Positions 39,847 to 47,694 of a stretch of DNA of 64,000 nucleotides are shown piece by piece. The notes beneath the pieces were generated by a model. That model made no database searches and was not told where the DNA came from. It saw nothing but the letters and a program-made list of their open reading frames with translations. The DNA is from 2-02-FULL-45-10 sp964478235 (lineage in GTDB: Bacteria > Patescibacteriota > Patescibacteriia > Magasanikbacterales > GWA2-37-8): NCBI GenBank assembly GCA_964478235.1, contig CAYZGX010000002.1, forward strand, positions 1 to 64,000. Direction: 5' to 3'. Made by a program: the position numbers and the translations under genes. Position 1 is the stretch's first letter; each line of letters opens with the position of its first letter.

Positions 39847-41901
39847 ATGGAATTGACCACTCGCTTGGCCCAGCTACCTCGTGTAGGAAAATCAACAGTT
39901 GCCCGCTTAGAACGCCTCGGCCTCAGGACCGTCTATGATTTGTTATATTATTTCCCATTTCGTTACGAAGATTTCCGCCAGTGTCTGCCGATTAAACAAC
40001 TAATTGAAGGCCAGGCGGTGACGGTCAAAGGCCGGATTGAGCTTATCGCCAATCGGCGTAGTTTTAAAACGAGAAAAACAATTACCGAAGCGCTGGTCTC
40101 TGATGAATCGGGGAGTCTCCGGGTGATTTGGTTTAACCAGCCGTTTATTACCAACAACCTGGCTTCTGGGGACGCGGTGTATCTGTCGGGAGTGGTGAAA
40201 TCAGATATGCTCGGGCCACAGCTTGTTGGTCCAACTTATGAAAAGGTGGTTGGCGAAGCCGTGCATACCGCTCGGTTGGTTCCGGTGTATGGCATTACCG
40301 AAGGTTTGCCTCAAAAACAAATCAGACAAATGGTAAAATATTGTGTAGACTCGCTTAAAGAAGTTCCCGATTGGGTACCAGACATTATCAAAGAGCGCTT
40401 TGATCTTCCGCCGCTGATTGGTGCAATTCACGGCATTCATTTTCCAAGCGACGATGCGCACCTCGCTGAGAGCACTCGTCGACTTAAATTTGATGAGTTA
40501 TTTTTGTTGCAACTTCAAGCCGAAATTGCTCGGCGTGACCGGGTGGCATCGTCTGCTCCAGCTTTGGTATTTCAAGAAACCAACATCAAAGAGTTTGTAG
40601 CCAAGCTGCCATTTACTCTCACTAAAACACAAAAAATAGCGACCTGGGAAATTTTAAAAGATATTGCTGAGCCTCGGCCGATGAATCGCCTGCTCTCGGG
40701 TGATGTTGGCTCGGGGAAGACGGTGGTGGCCGCTATCGCCCTCTACAACACTGCGCTCAATGGCTTCCAAGGTGTTCTTATGGCGCCAACCGAGATTTTG
40801 GCCAGCCAACATTTCGAAGGTGTTTCTAAACTACTTTCTACCCTGCCGGTCGCTTTAGTAACTCGTACGCAAAGATATGTGAGTGACAACGGAGTGGTGA
40901 CTAAGGTCACCAAAAAAGCTCTCCACACTATGCTTGCCGAAGGAAAAATAGCGGTAAGCATCGGAACGCACGCGCTCCTCACTGAAGCGGTGCATTTTAA
41001 ACAGCTCGGCCTCGTGATCGTCGATGAACAGCACCGTTTTGGGGTAATGCAGCGAAAAATTATGAAAGACAAAGGCGCTGGTGCGCATTTTTTGAGTATG
41101 ACTGCTACCCCGATTCCACGCTCGCTCGCGCTCATGCTCTATGGCGATTTGGAAGTTTCTATTATTAGCGAACTGCCTCCAGGGCGAAAGAAGATTATCA
41201 CCAAAGTAGTTGAGCCGGCCAAACGTGAGAAAGCCTATGGCTTTATTCGCGACCAAGTCAAAGCTGGGCGACAAGTATTTGTGGTCTGCCCGCTGATTGA
41301 AGGGGTGGGGCAGGGGACAGTGGAGAAAAAATCCGTGATGATGGAGTATGAAAAACTATCGACGATTATTTTTCCAGATTTGAAAGTTGGTTTTTTACAT
41401 GGAAAATTAAAACCAGAAGAAAAAGAAGCGGTGATGGAGCAATTTGAAAAAAATGAAATACATATTCTCGTCTCAACCTCAGTTATTGAGGTGGGGGTGA
41501 ATATTCCGAACGCCAGTATTATGATGATTGAAGGTGCCGACCGTTTTGGTCTCGCCCAGCTTCACCAATTTCGCGGGCGGGTGGGGCGATCGAGTTATCA
41601 GTCGTATTGTTTACTTTTTACTGACAACACCGCCAAAGCAGTTGTAGAGCGGTTGGGATATTTTGAAGCCCACCATGATGGCTTTGCCTTGGCTGAAAAA
41701 GATTTAGAAATTCGCGGACCTGGGCAAATGTACGGGGTGGAGCAGAGTGGGTCAATGCGTTTGCGCCTCGCCACACTATCAGACAGTGAAATTGTAAAAC
41801 AAGCTCGGGAAGCTGCCCGGGGTATCGCGCCCAATCTGGCCAACTACCCTCCACTACAAAAAATGCTCCACGAGGTGGAGCAAAGTTTGCACTTGGAATA
41901 G
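39847..41901 (+). CDS. recG: ATP-dependent DNA helicase RecG
   Basis: Remodels stalled forks and branched DNA. Start set at MELTTRLAQLPRVGKST (39847), 684 residues. It has an N-terminal wedge domain with an OB fold (FPFRYEDF, VKGRIELIANRR), then helicase motifs: LSGDVGSGKTVVAAIAL (I), IVDEQHRFGV (II), SMTATPIPRSLAL (III), VSTSVIEVGVNIPNAS and QFRGRVGRSSYQSYC (V, VI). The earlier in-frame ATG at 39751 lies inside the inverted repeat and is not used. It ends three bases from the convergent radA stop. Confidence 0.96.
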   Translation: MELTTRLAQLPRVGKSTVARLERLGLRTVYDLLYYFPFRYEDFRQCLPIKQLIEGQAVTVKGRIELIANRRSFKTRKTITEALVSDESGSLRVIWFNQPFITNNLASGDAVYLSGVVKSDMLGPQLVGPTYEKVVGEAVHTARLVPVYGITEGLPQKQIRQMVKYCVDSLKEVPDWVPDIIKERFDLPPLIGAIHGIHFPSDDAHLAESTRRLKFDELFLLQLQAEIARRDRVASSAPALVFQETNIKEFVAKLPFTLTKTQKIATWEILKDIAEPRPMNRLLSGDVGSGKTVVAAIALYNTALNGFQGVLMAPTEILASQHFEGVSKLLSTLPVALVTRTQRYVSDNGVVTKVTKKALHTMLAEGKIAVSIGTHALLTEAVHFKQLGLVIVDEQHRFGVMQRKIMKDKGAGAHFLSMTATPIPRSLALMLYGDLEVSIISELPPGRKKIITKVVEPAKREKAYGFIRDQVKAGRQVFVVCPLIEGVGQGTVEKKSVMMEYEKLSTIIFPDLKVGFLHGKLKPEEKEAVMEQFEKNEIHILVSTSVIEVGVNIPNASIMMIEGADRFGLAQLHQFRGRVGRSSYQSYCLLFTDNTAKAVVERLGYFEAHHDGFALAEKDLEIRGPGQMYGVEQSGSMRLRLATLSDSEIVKQAREAARGIAPNLANYPPLQKMLHEVEQSLHLE

Positions 41902-41904
41902 TGT

Positions 41905-43248
41905 TTACGATTGCAAAATCTTCTGAATAATCTCCTGAACATTTTTGAGCGGGGCGACTTTGAGCCCGACAACTTTGGCTTCGGTACCTTCGGGGATAAC
42001 CGCTGTTTCAAAACCCATTTTTTTAATTTCCTCTAATCGTTTTTTAGCCGATCCAACGGGGCGAACTTCACCGCTTAAACCAACTTCGCCAAAGGCGACA
42101 ATCGTGTGGGGGATAGCCTTGTTTTGGGTCGCTGACGCAATAGCGAGAAGCACGGCTAAGTCGGCGGCCGGCTCTTCTGCTTGAATACCGCCAATAACGT
42201 TTACAAAGACGTCATAGGACTCAAGCGGGAGACCGCTACGCTTGCTGAGGACAGCCAGAAGCACCTGGAGACGATTCAGATCAAAGCCTGACGCTCGGCG
42301 TTGAGGAAAGCCAAAGGTTGTTTTGGTAACGAGCGCTTGGATTTCAATAAGAAGTGGTCGCGAACCTTCCATGAGACAGGTGATAGCTGTACCGGGAATT
42401 TTGTCATGACGACGAGACAAAAAAGCAACCGACGGATTGGTCACTTCGACTAACCCACTTTCTTCCATACTAAAAATACCGACTTCGTCCGTTGAGCCAA
42501 AGCGGTTTTTCACGGCGCGTAAAATACGGAAGTTGTGAAATCTGTCACCTTCGAGATAGAGAACAGTATCCACTAAGTGTTCTAAGGTTTTTGGACCAGC
42601 GACAGCGCCATCTTTGGTAACTTGGCCAATGAGAATGATCGGCGTACCGGTGCGTTTGGCATAGGCCATCAGCGTGGCGGTCACCGCGCGAACCTGAGTG
42701 ACGCTACCAGCGGTACCGTCGACCTCGTCAAACGTAATTGTTTGAATGGAATCAATAATTACGAGAGCTGGTTTGAGCTCATCAATAGTTGCTTCAATAA
42801 CGCCGACATTTGTTTCGGCAAGAAGTTTGAGCTCTGGTGCAGTCACTTTGAGACGCTCGGCTCGAAGTTTAATTTGCTCCACCGATTCTTCACCCGAGAC
42901 GTAAAGCGTCTTCGGGAGGGTGGTTGCAAGCTGAAGAGAAAGAGTGGATTTGCCAATACCCGGCTCACCGCCAAGCAAAATAAGACTGCCAGGGACAATT
43001 CCGCCGCCGAGCACAGTATCAAGCTCGCGCACGCCGGTAGACAAGCGACCGGCTGAGCTGGAAGTAACGTCCTGAAGAGCGATTGGTTTTCCAGCTGGGT
43101 AGACAGCTTTTTGTTCGGCTTTGGCTACGGTAGGCGCATTAATTTCGGTGAGTGTACCCCATTTGCCGCATTCGAGACACCGACCACTCCATTTGGAATA
43201 TTGGGCGTCACAGACAGTGCAAGAAAAAAGAGTGGTAGATTTTGACAT
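41905..43248 (-). CDS. radA: DNA repair protein RadA
   Basis: RecA-like branch-migration ATPase. 447 residues. The N-terminal zinc finger is CTVCDAQYSKWSGRCLECGKWG. The Walker A is GGEPGIGKSTLSLQLA, with the KNRFGSTDEVGIF motif of RadA. A Lon-like C-terminal domain follows (NVIGGIQAEEPAADLAVLLAIAS). It is last in the clpC operon, seven bases after the NlpC/P60 gene. Confidence 0.97.
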   Translation of the reverse strand: MSKSTTLFSCTVCDAQYSKWSGRCLECGKWGTLTEINAPTVAKAEQKAVYPAGKPIALQDVTSSSAGRLSTGVRELDTVLGGGIVPGSLILLGGEPGIGKSTLSLQLATTLPKTLYVSGEESVEQIKLRAERLKVTAPELKLLAETNVGVIEATIDELKPALVIIDSIQTITFDEVDGTAGSVTQVRAVTATLMAYAKRTGTPIILIGQVTKDGAVAGPKTLEHLVDTVLYLEGDRFHNFRILRAVKNRFGSTDEVGIFSMEESGLVEVTNPSVAFLSRRHDKIPGTAITCLMEGSRPLLIEIQALVTKTTFGFPQRRASGFDLNRLQVLLAVLSKRSGLPLESYDVFVNVIGGIQAEEPAADLAVLLAIASATQNKAIPHTIVAFGEVGLSGEVRPVGSAKKRLEEIKKMGFETAVIPEGTEAKVVGLKVAPLKNVQEIIQKILQS

Positions 43249-43254
43249 AGGCAG

Positions 43255-44553
43255 TTACGGAGTAGCTTTTTTTATAAAGGTAAATTTATCGTGGTAACTT
43301 TTCTTACTTAAACTATCAAGTTTAACAATGCGGGGGTTGGCGTTGGGAGCACGACCGCTTAGGCCACCGTACGATTCAGCGATGAAGCCGTCGCCAATAT
43401 ACATGATGACATGTCCAACCCACCCAAGCAGGTCGCCGGAAGCGAGTTTGGCGCCATTAACCGTCTCTGTTGAGTAATCGGTGTTAGCTGGATCAATTGG
43501 GTCGGCGTTGCTAGACATAGCTGAGGTGCCACCACCTGGTGAGGCGATGCCAGCACATTTGTAAACATAGTTTACAAAACCAGAACAGTCAAGACAAATA
43601 TTGTTTTCGGGACAGAAGCTTTTGAAGGCTTCATACTTTGCATCTTTTTCTGGATAAGGCGCGGCCCCACCCTTGCCACCCCAACGGTAGGCTACTTTTT
43701 CTTTCATGCTTTCCACAATAGCTTTAACCTCAGAAGCGCCACCGGTGCTTGGACAGTACACACCCTGAGCGTTTAAGGTGGAAGTGCTCACTGTGCCTGT
43801 TGGTACACCAGCAACTGTTGTTGGACGCGAAGGTGGAGCGGCGTTTTCATCGAGAGCATCGTCGCTTTCACCATCAAGTACATATTCAACAGGTTCAATA
43901 TATTTAACACGCAACGCCTGAAACTTGGTGAGTTTTGGATTGATGGTGTTAAGGACAAAATATGATCCCCACATAATCATGAGTCCGATAACTACTTGGC
44001 CAATTTGGTGGTAGCCTTCCATTTTACCTTCACCACCGGCTGACAAGATAATTGTCACACCACTTTTAATAATCATGAGGACAGCGAGGATGCTGCCGAT
44101 TACTAAAGCATAATTATACAAAGCAGATAAAAATTCGCCGACATAGGGAACGTGGATATAGCCATCTTTGTCCAGAGTTTGTTTGGCATCGCTAAAATTC
44201 AGCCCCGGGATATTGATTTCAAGGGCTGGTTTTTTAAGCTCAACAATTTCATTTTGTACGCCAACACCAAAAACAGTAGTAGTGCTTCTTTGATATTCGT
44301 TCATGCGAATTGGATCAAAATAGCAGTAGCCATTTTGACAAGCTGACCCACCAAGCGCATCGGGTAAATTACTGTTGGATACACAGTCGCTTTGAGAGGA
44401 GCATTCTTTGTCGCTCAAAGTACATTTAAGATCTTGATTTGGTCCACAAACAATTAATTCCCCCTGAGCGAGTGCGACAGCAGGAGAGATTAAAAACGGA
44501 AAGCTCAAAAGTAGTGCGCTAACAGTGGACAAAAAACGCTTAAATACACGCAT
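43255..44553 (-). CDS. Secreted or membrane NlpC/P60 protein with VirB2-like segment
   Basis: 432 residues. A signal peptide (about 1-30) is followed by a Cys-rich stretch (36-77). Two membrane helices (about 143-170 and 185-203) have the paired-helix layout and GG-x-GKMEGY-like turn seen in VirB2/TrbC-type or pilin-like proteins. The C-terminal NlpC/P60 peptidase domain (about 275-432) has catalytic C323 in CLDCSGFVNYVY and H381 in GWVGHVIMYIGDG. It would cut or bind peptidoglycan. The pairing of the two parts is noteworthy. It lies in the clpC-radA operon with two other envelope proteins. Confidence 0.82.
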   Translation of the reverse strand: MRVFKRFLSTVSALLLSFPFLISPAVALAQGELIVCGPNQDLKCTLSDKECSSQSDCVSNSNLPDALGGSACQNGYCYFDPIRMNEYQRSTTTVFGVGVQNEIVELKKPALEINIPGLNFSDAKQTLDKDGYIHVPYVGEFLSALYNYALVIGSILAVLMIIKSGVTIILSAGGEGKMEGYHQIGQVVIGLMIMWGSYFVLNTINPKLTKFQALRVKYIEPVEYVLDGESDDALDENAAPPSRPTTVAGVPTGTVSTSTLNAQGVYCPSTGGASEVKAIVESMKEKVAYRWGGKGGAAPYPEKDAKYEAFKSFCPENNICLDCSGFVNYVYKCAGIASPGGGTSAMSSNADPIDPANTDYSTETVNGAKLASGDLLGWVGHVIMYIGDGFIAESYGGLSGRAPNANPRIVKLDSLSKKSYHDKFTFIKKATP

Positions 44554-44557
44554 ACAA

Positions 44558-45214
44558 TTATTGAGCGATAAATGAGGTCAAAAGCTGCTCCAAATCCACC
44601 TCTTCATTAGGATTGAGCATCTTGTTATTGATAAAAACGACTGGGGCAGATGGGAGGCCGAGCTGTTCGGCGAGAATAATATCTTCGCCAAGTAGTTGGG
44701 TGGTGGCCGAATCAGATACACAAAAATCCCATTGAGGAAGATTGAGGTAGAGTGTCGTGGCAATTTCACGTAAAGCTTTGGCACTTAATCGTCCTTTGTG
44801 AGCGAAGGAAGCGTTTACAAAATCCCAGAAATGATTTTGTGCTCCGGCGCAGACCGCCGCGGTATGAGCTGTGACCGGCTGGGTGAAAATGCCAGATCCT
44901 GGATGATCTTTCCAGATAAAACGAATTTTAAGTGGATTTTTAGCGACCACACGCTCAATAGCTTGATAATAGTTTTTGGATTGTTTGTCAGTGAGGTCGA
45001 AAAATCCAATCACGGTCATCGGAGCGCCGGGGTTACCAAGCATCTGATCTTTTTCGGTGGTTGGTACGTTAATCAGATTAGGGCTGAGAAGAGGAAGAGT
45101 CTCAGCAGTAGTAGTGATAGAGAACGCTTGGCGGATTTGTTGGAATAGAATAAGACCAGTTAGCGCGATAACTAGAACAAGTGCTAGAAGAAGTTTTTTA
45201 AAGGTGCTCTTCAT
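44558..45214 (-). CDS. DsbA-like thioredoxin-fold protein lacking CXXC
   Basis: 218 residues, anchored by an N-terminal membrane helix (about 8-27). The fold follows DsbA-type oxidoreductases: VIGFFDLTDKQSKNYY where the family has F-x-D-x-x-C-x-x-C, AAVCAGAQNHFWDFVNASF in the helical insert, and the cis-Pro loop SAPVVFINNK (P191). The active-site positions 75-78 are TDKQ, so redox catalysis by the usual route is not possible. The only other Cys near the fold are C122 and C165. It may be a binding or chaperone version. Confidence 0.8.
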   Translation of the reverse strand: MKSTFKKLLLALVLVIALTGLILFQQIRQAFSITTTAETLPLLSPNLINVPTTEKDQMLGNPGAPMTVIGFFDLTDKQSKNYYQAIERVVAKNPLKIRFIWKDHPGSGIFTQPVTAHTAAVCAGAQNHFWDFVNASFAHKGRLSAKALREIATTLYLNLPQWDFCVSDSATTQLLGEDIILAEQLGLPSAPVVFINNKMLNPNEEVDLEQLLTSFIAQ

Positions 45215-45217
45215 AGC

Positions 45218-46456
45218 TTAGAGATTAACCTGAAAGGCACCAACCTGCTGAGTGTCGGTGAAAATAACTTTTTTGCGAGTAGCGTCGTAGGAAACGGTGT
45301 CAAAAGTGTAATTTTTATCAAGAGCAATTGGAGTTTTGAGGCCAGTTTTTAAATCAATCTTGTATAAATCGTCAGGGGTAGTGCGAGCAATTTCTGGCAC
45401 CATACCAGCGCCTTCAGGGAGTTCGCGAGGGGCAGCGCAATAGACCGTATTATCGTCGGCAAAGGTACATTTTTCAGCCCAGGTATTCAGTTGGAGGGAT
45501 AATCGGCCGCTACCAATTTGGTCGCCGTAGGCGTTGGTGATCCAGAGCTCTGGTTTGTAGCCACTGCGAGCGCTATCAACGCTATAGAGCAATTTTTGGC
45601 CAGTAGTCGACCATTGTGATTGAAAATCTAAACCTTCTACAATGATAGATTTAAAATTTTCTCCACCTAAGCCGAGGAGAAAGATCTCGCTTCGGTCGGC
45701 ACCCTGTGGAGCACCGGTTTTGGAGAAGGCTGCCACTTGGCGACTTGGCGACCAGTCAACAATAACTTTTTCGGCGTTGTTGCCGAGCGGCTCAATCAGC
45801 TTGGTGCCGGTGCCATCATCTTTGGTGGTGACAAGCCAGCGATTTTCAGGAGAGAGACCAATGCTTTTGGCAGCAATTTCGCTCGAATCAGGGGAGAAAG
45901 AAAAATCTTCCCAATGTTTTGGGAGGGTAACTTGTTTATTTTTGGCAAAATCGTAGACTATTTTTGAACCATCTGGATAGCTGAGTACTGCTTTGTCTTG
46001 TGTTTTTGCCCAGGTGACATCTTGAACATTGAAAAAAACTTGGTCAGAAAGTGAAGATAGCGATCCGTCGGCATTTGTTTTGTAAAACTTACCATCACTG
46101 GCGTTGTGATAGCGAAGTGAGCCATTGTTGGAGGCAACCGATGGGTAGACCGCTAAATCTTTAGTAAGCTGGGTCACTGCTTGGGGGCGATAAAAGTTTT
46201 GGTTATCTGGTTGGCGAGTAATTCCCGCTGTTGGCAGGCCACCGGCGCCTACTCCGCCGTCACCTACGCCAGCAGTGGTGGTGCGAGTTTGTGACCCCGG
46301 GAGAGCTCCTGAGCCCGTTGGAGCGCCCGCTACTGGTGGGCGAGTGGCAGTTGGCGCTTGTGAGCGAGTAAACATGTAATACAGGCCAAAACCAATGAGC
46401 CCGACAAGAACGAGAAAGCCCAGGATAAGGAGTGCGCGTTTAACAGTTGGTGACAT
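45218..46456 (-). CDS. Membrane-anchored beta-propeller protein
   Basis: 412 residues. One membrane helix at about 9-30, then a Pro/Thr/Gly-rich linker (31-85), then repeats with the strand pattern of WD40/TolB-like propellers (ICYS-like WTDFSFSPDSSEIAAKS, VDWSPSRQVAAFSK, QSQWSTTGQKLLYSVDSA). The domain would lie outside the membrane. No enzymatic motif recognised. It sits four bases before the DsbA-like gene. Confidence 0.72.
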   Translation of the reverse strand: MSPTVKRALLILGFLVLVGLIGFGLYYMFTRSQAPTATRPPVAGAPTGSGALPGSQTRTTTAGVGDGGVGAGGLPTAGITRQPDNQNFYRPQAVTQLTKDLAVYPSVASNNGSLRYHNASDGKFYKTNADGSLSSLSDQVFFNVQDVTWAKTQDKAVLSYPDGSKIVYDFAKNKQVTLPKHWEDFSFSPDSSEIAAKSIGLSPENRWLVTTKDDGTGTKLIEPLGNNAEKVIVDWSPSRQVAAFSKTGAPQGADRSEIFLLGLGGENFKSIIVEGLDFQSQWSTTGQKLLYSVDSARSGYKPELWITNAYGDQIGSGRLSLQLNTWAEKCTFADDNTVYCAAPRELPEGAGMVPEIARTTPDDLYKIDLKTGLKTPIALDKNYTFDTVSYDATRKKVIFTDTQQVGAFQVNL

Positions 46457-46479
46457 ACGAAAAAAATTACTAAACTAAA

Positions 46480-47682
46480 TTAAGCAGCCTGCCGAGGCTG
46501 TTGTATCTCTGGGCTTTGGCTGGTGGCTGCGTCGAGCTGGTTGGCGCGAGCTTGGGCTCTCGCCAAGTTAATAGATTTTACCTGCTGTGATTGATTATAA
46601 TATTTTTTGAGATCTTTGTTAAAGGCCTCAAGTTTTTTAATAAATTCATCCATCGCTTTCGCATTCTTGCTAAAGGCTTTTGGGAAAATTACTGCAAACA
46701 CCAGAGCAAGCGGTAGAACTAAGATTAAAAGAATTGGAATGATAATGGTTTCTAAGGTGGCTATAAAAGCTTCGAGCCACTTACTAAAAAAGTCTACCAC
46801 AGCTACGCCACGCTCAGCATTTTTGAGGAGACGAATAAGACGGTTGGTCACTTTAATCGCTTCGCGAATACTTCGTCGACCGGCAGTTTCAATTTTATTA
46901 AATAAATAACCAACTCCCGGAATACGTTTGACGATCATCCAGGCCCAGCCTTTGCCAAATTGCGGACGAAAAGCGCCAAGCTCAGATTCGGAGCTCTCAG
47001 CTGAAGTGTTTTGGGCGCCCTGCATGCGCCCTGCCCGTGAAGAAGACCGCTCCTCGGCAACTGTTTGGGCTTCGTCTGGTGAAATTGCTGGCGGTTCGCC
47101 TCCGCCAACCTCTTCATCGTCGTTGGCAGCACTAATACCACGACTGGTGGCGTATTCATTGCCTTGACCAATATCGCCTTTAAGAAGGCTTGTATCTTCA
47201 ACGTCGTCGTTCGCCGTAGCCTTTTTGGAGTAAGGGCTCAATGGTGCTATGCCACTTTCAAAAGCACTCGGCGACCCTGGATCGCTCGGGAGTGTTTGGC
47301 GGTCGCGTGCTATTTCGCCGGCGGCCTGGTTAGCGCCAGCTGGTGCTAAACGTGGGGGAGTGGCTGTTTTTTCATCAGATAAAATATCAGCAGCAATACT
47401 CGAGCTCGGTTCGTCCATACCTTCGGCAAAAAAATCGCTAGCTGGTGATTCGTTCACTCCAAGATCGCCAGCACCGCCGTTTTGTCCTGAACGGCGAGTG
47501 GTGCGACGTATGGTGGCTGTCTGATCAGGAAGTTTGAGGTCAACAACAAGATTATTGCCGTTTTTTTGCGCAGCAATAGTGCCCGATGTAGCATCTATCG
47601 AGATGGAAGCGTTGGTAGGTTGTGCCCCTCCAGAAGTTTCGGTAGCCTCGGGGTTGTTGACGACAAGCTTATCATCAGCCAT
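46480..47682 (-). CDS. Membrane protein of unknown function (400 aa)
   Basis: No family recognised. Residues 1-240 are low-complexity, rich in Ser, Ala, Gly and acidic residues and probably disordered. Residues 245-300 are basic and amphipathic (FNKIETAGRRSIREAIKVTNRLIRLLKN). A membrane helix spans about 311-335 (TIIIPILLILVLPLALVFAV) and is followed by a charged helix. It follows clpC by 12 bases in the same operon. Its neighbours suggest an envelope or secretion task, but nothing in its own sequence proves this. Confidence 0.65.
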   Translation of the reverse strand: MADDKLVVNNPEATETSGGAQPTNASISIDATSGTIAAQKNGNNLVVDLKLPDQTATIRRTTRRSGQNGGAGDLGVNESPASDFFAEGMDEPSSSIAADILSDEKTATPPRLAPAGANQAAGEIARDRQTLPSDPGSPSAFESGIAPLSPYSKKATANDDVEDTSLLKGDIGQGNEYATSRGISAANDDEEVGGGEPPAISPDEAQTVAEERSSSRAGRMQGAQNTSAESSESELGAFRPQFGKGWAWMIVKRIPGVGYLFNKIETAGRRSIREAIKVTNRLIRLLKNAERGVAVVDFFSKWLEAFIATLETIIIPILLILVLPLALVFAVIFPKAFSKNAKAMDEFIKKLEAFNKDLKKYYNQSQQVKSINLARAQARANQLDAATSQSPEIQQPRQAA

Positions 47683-47694
47683 AAGGCACTAGTG

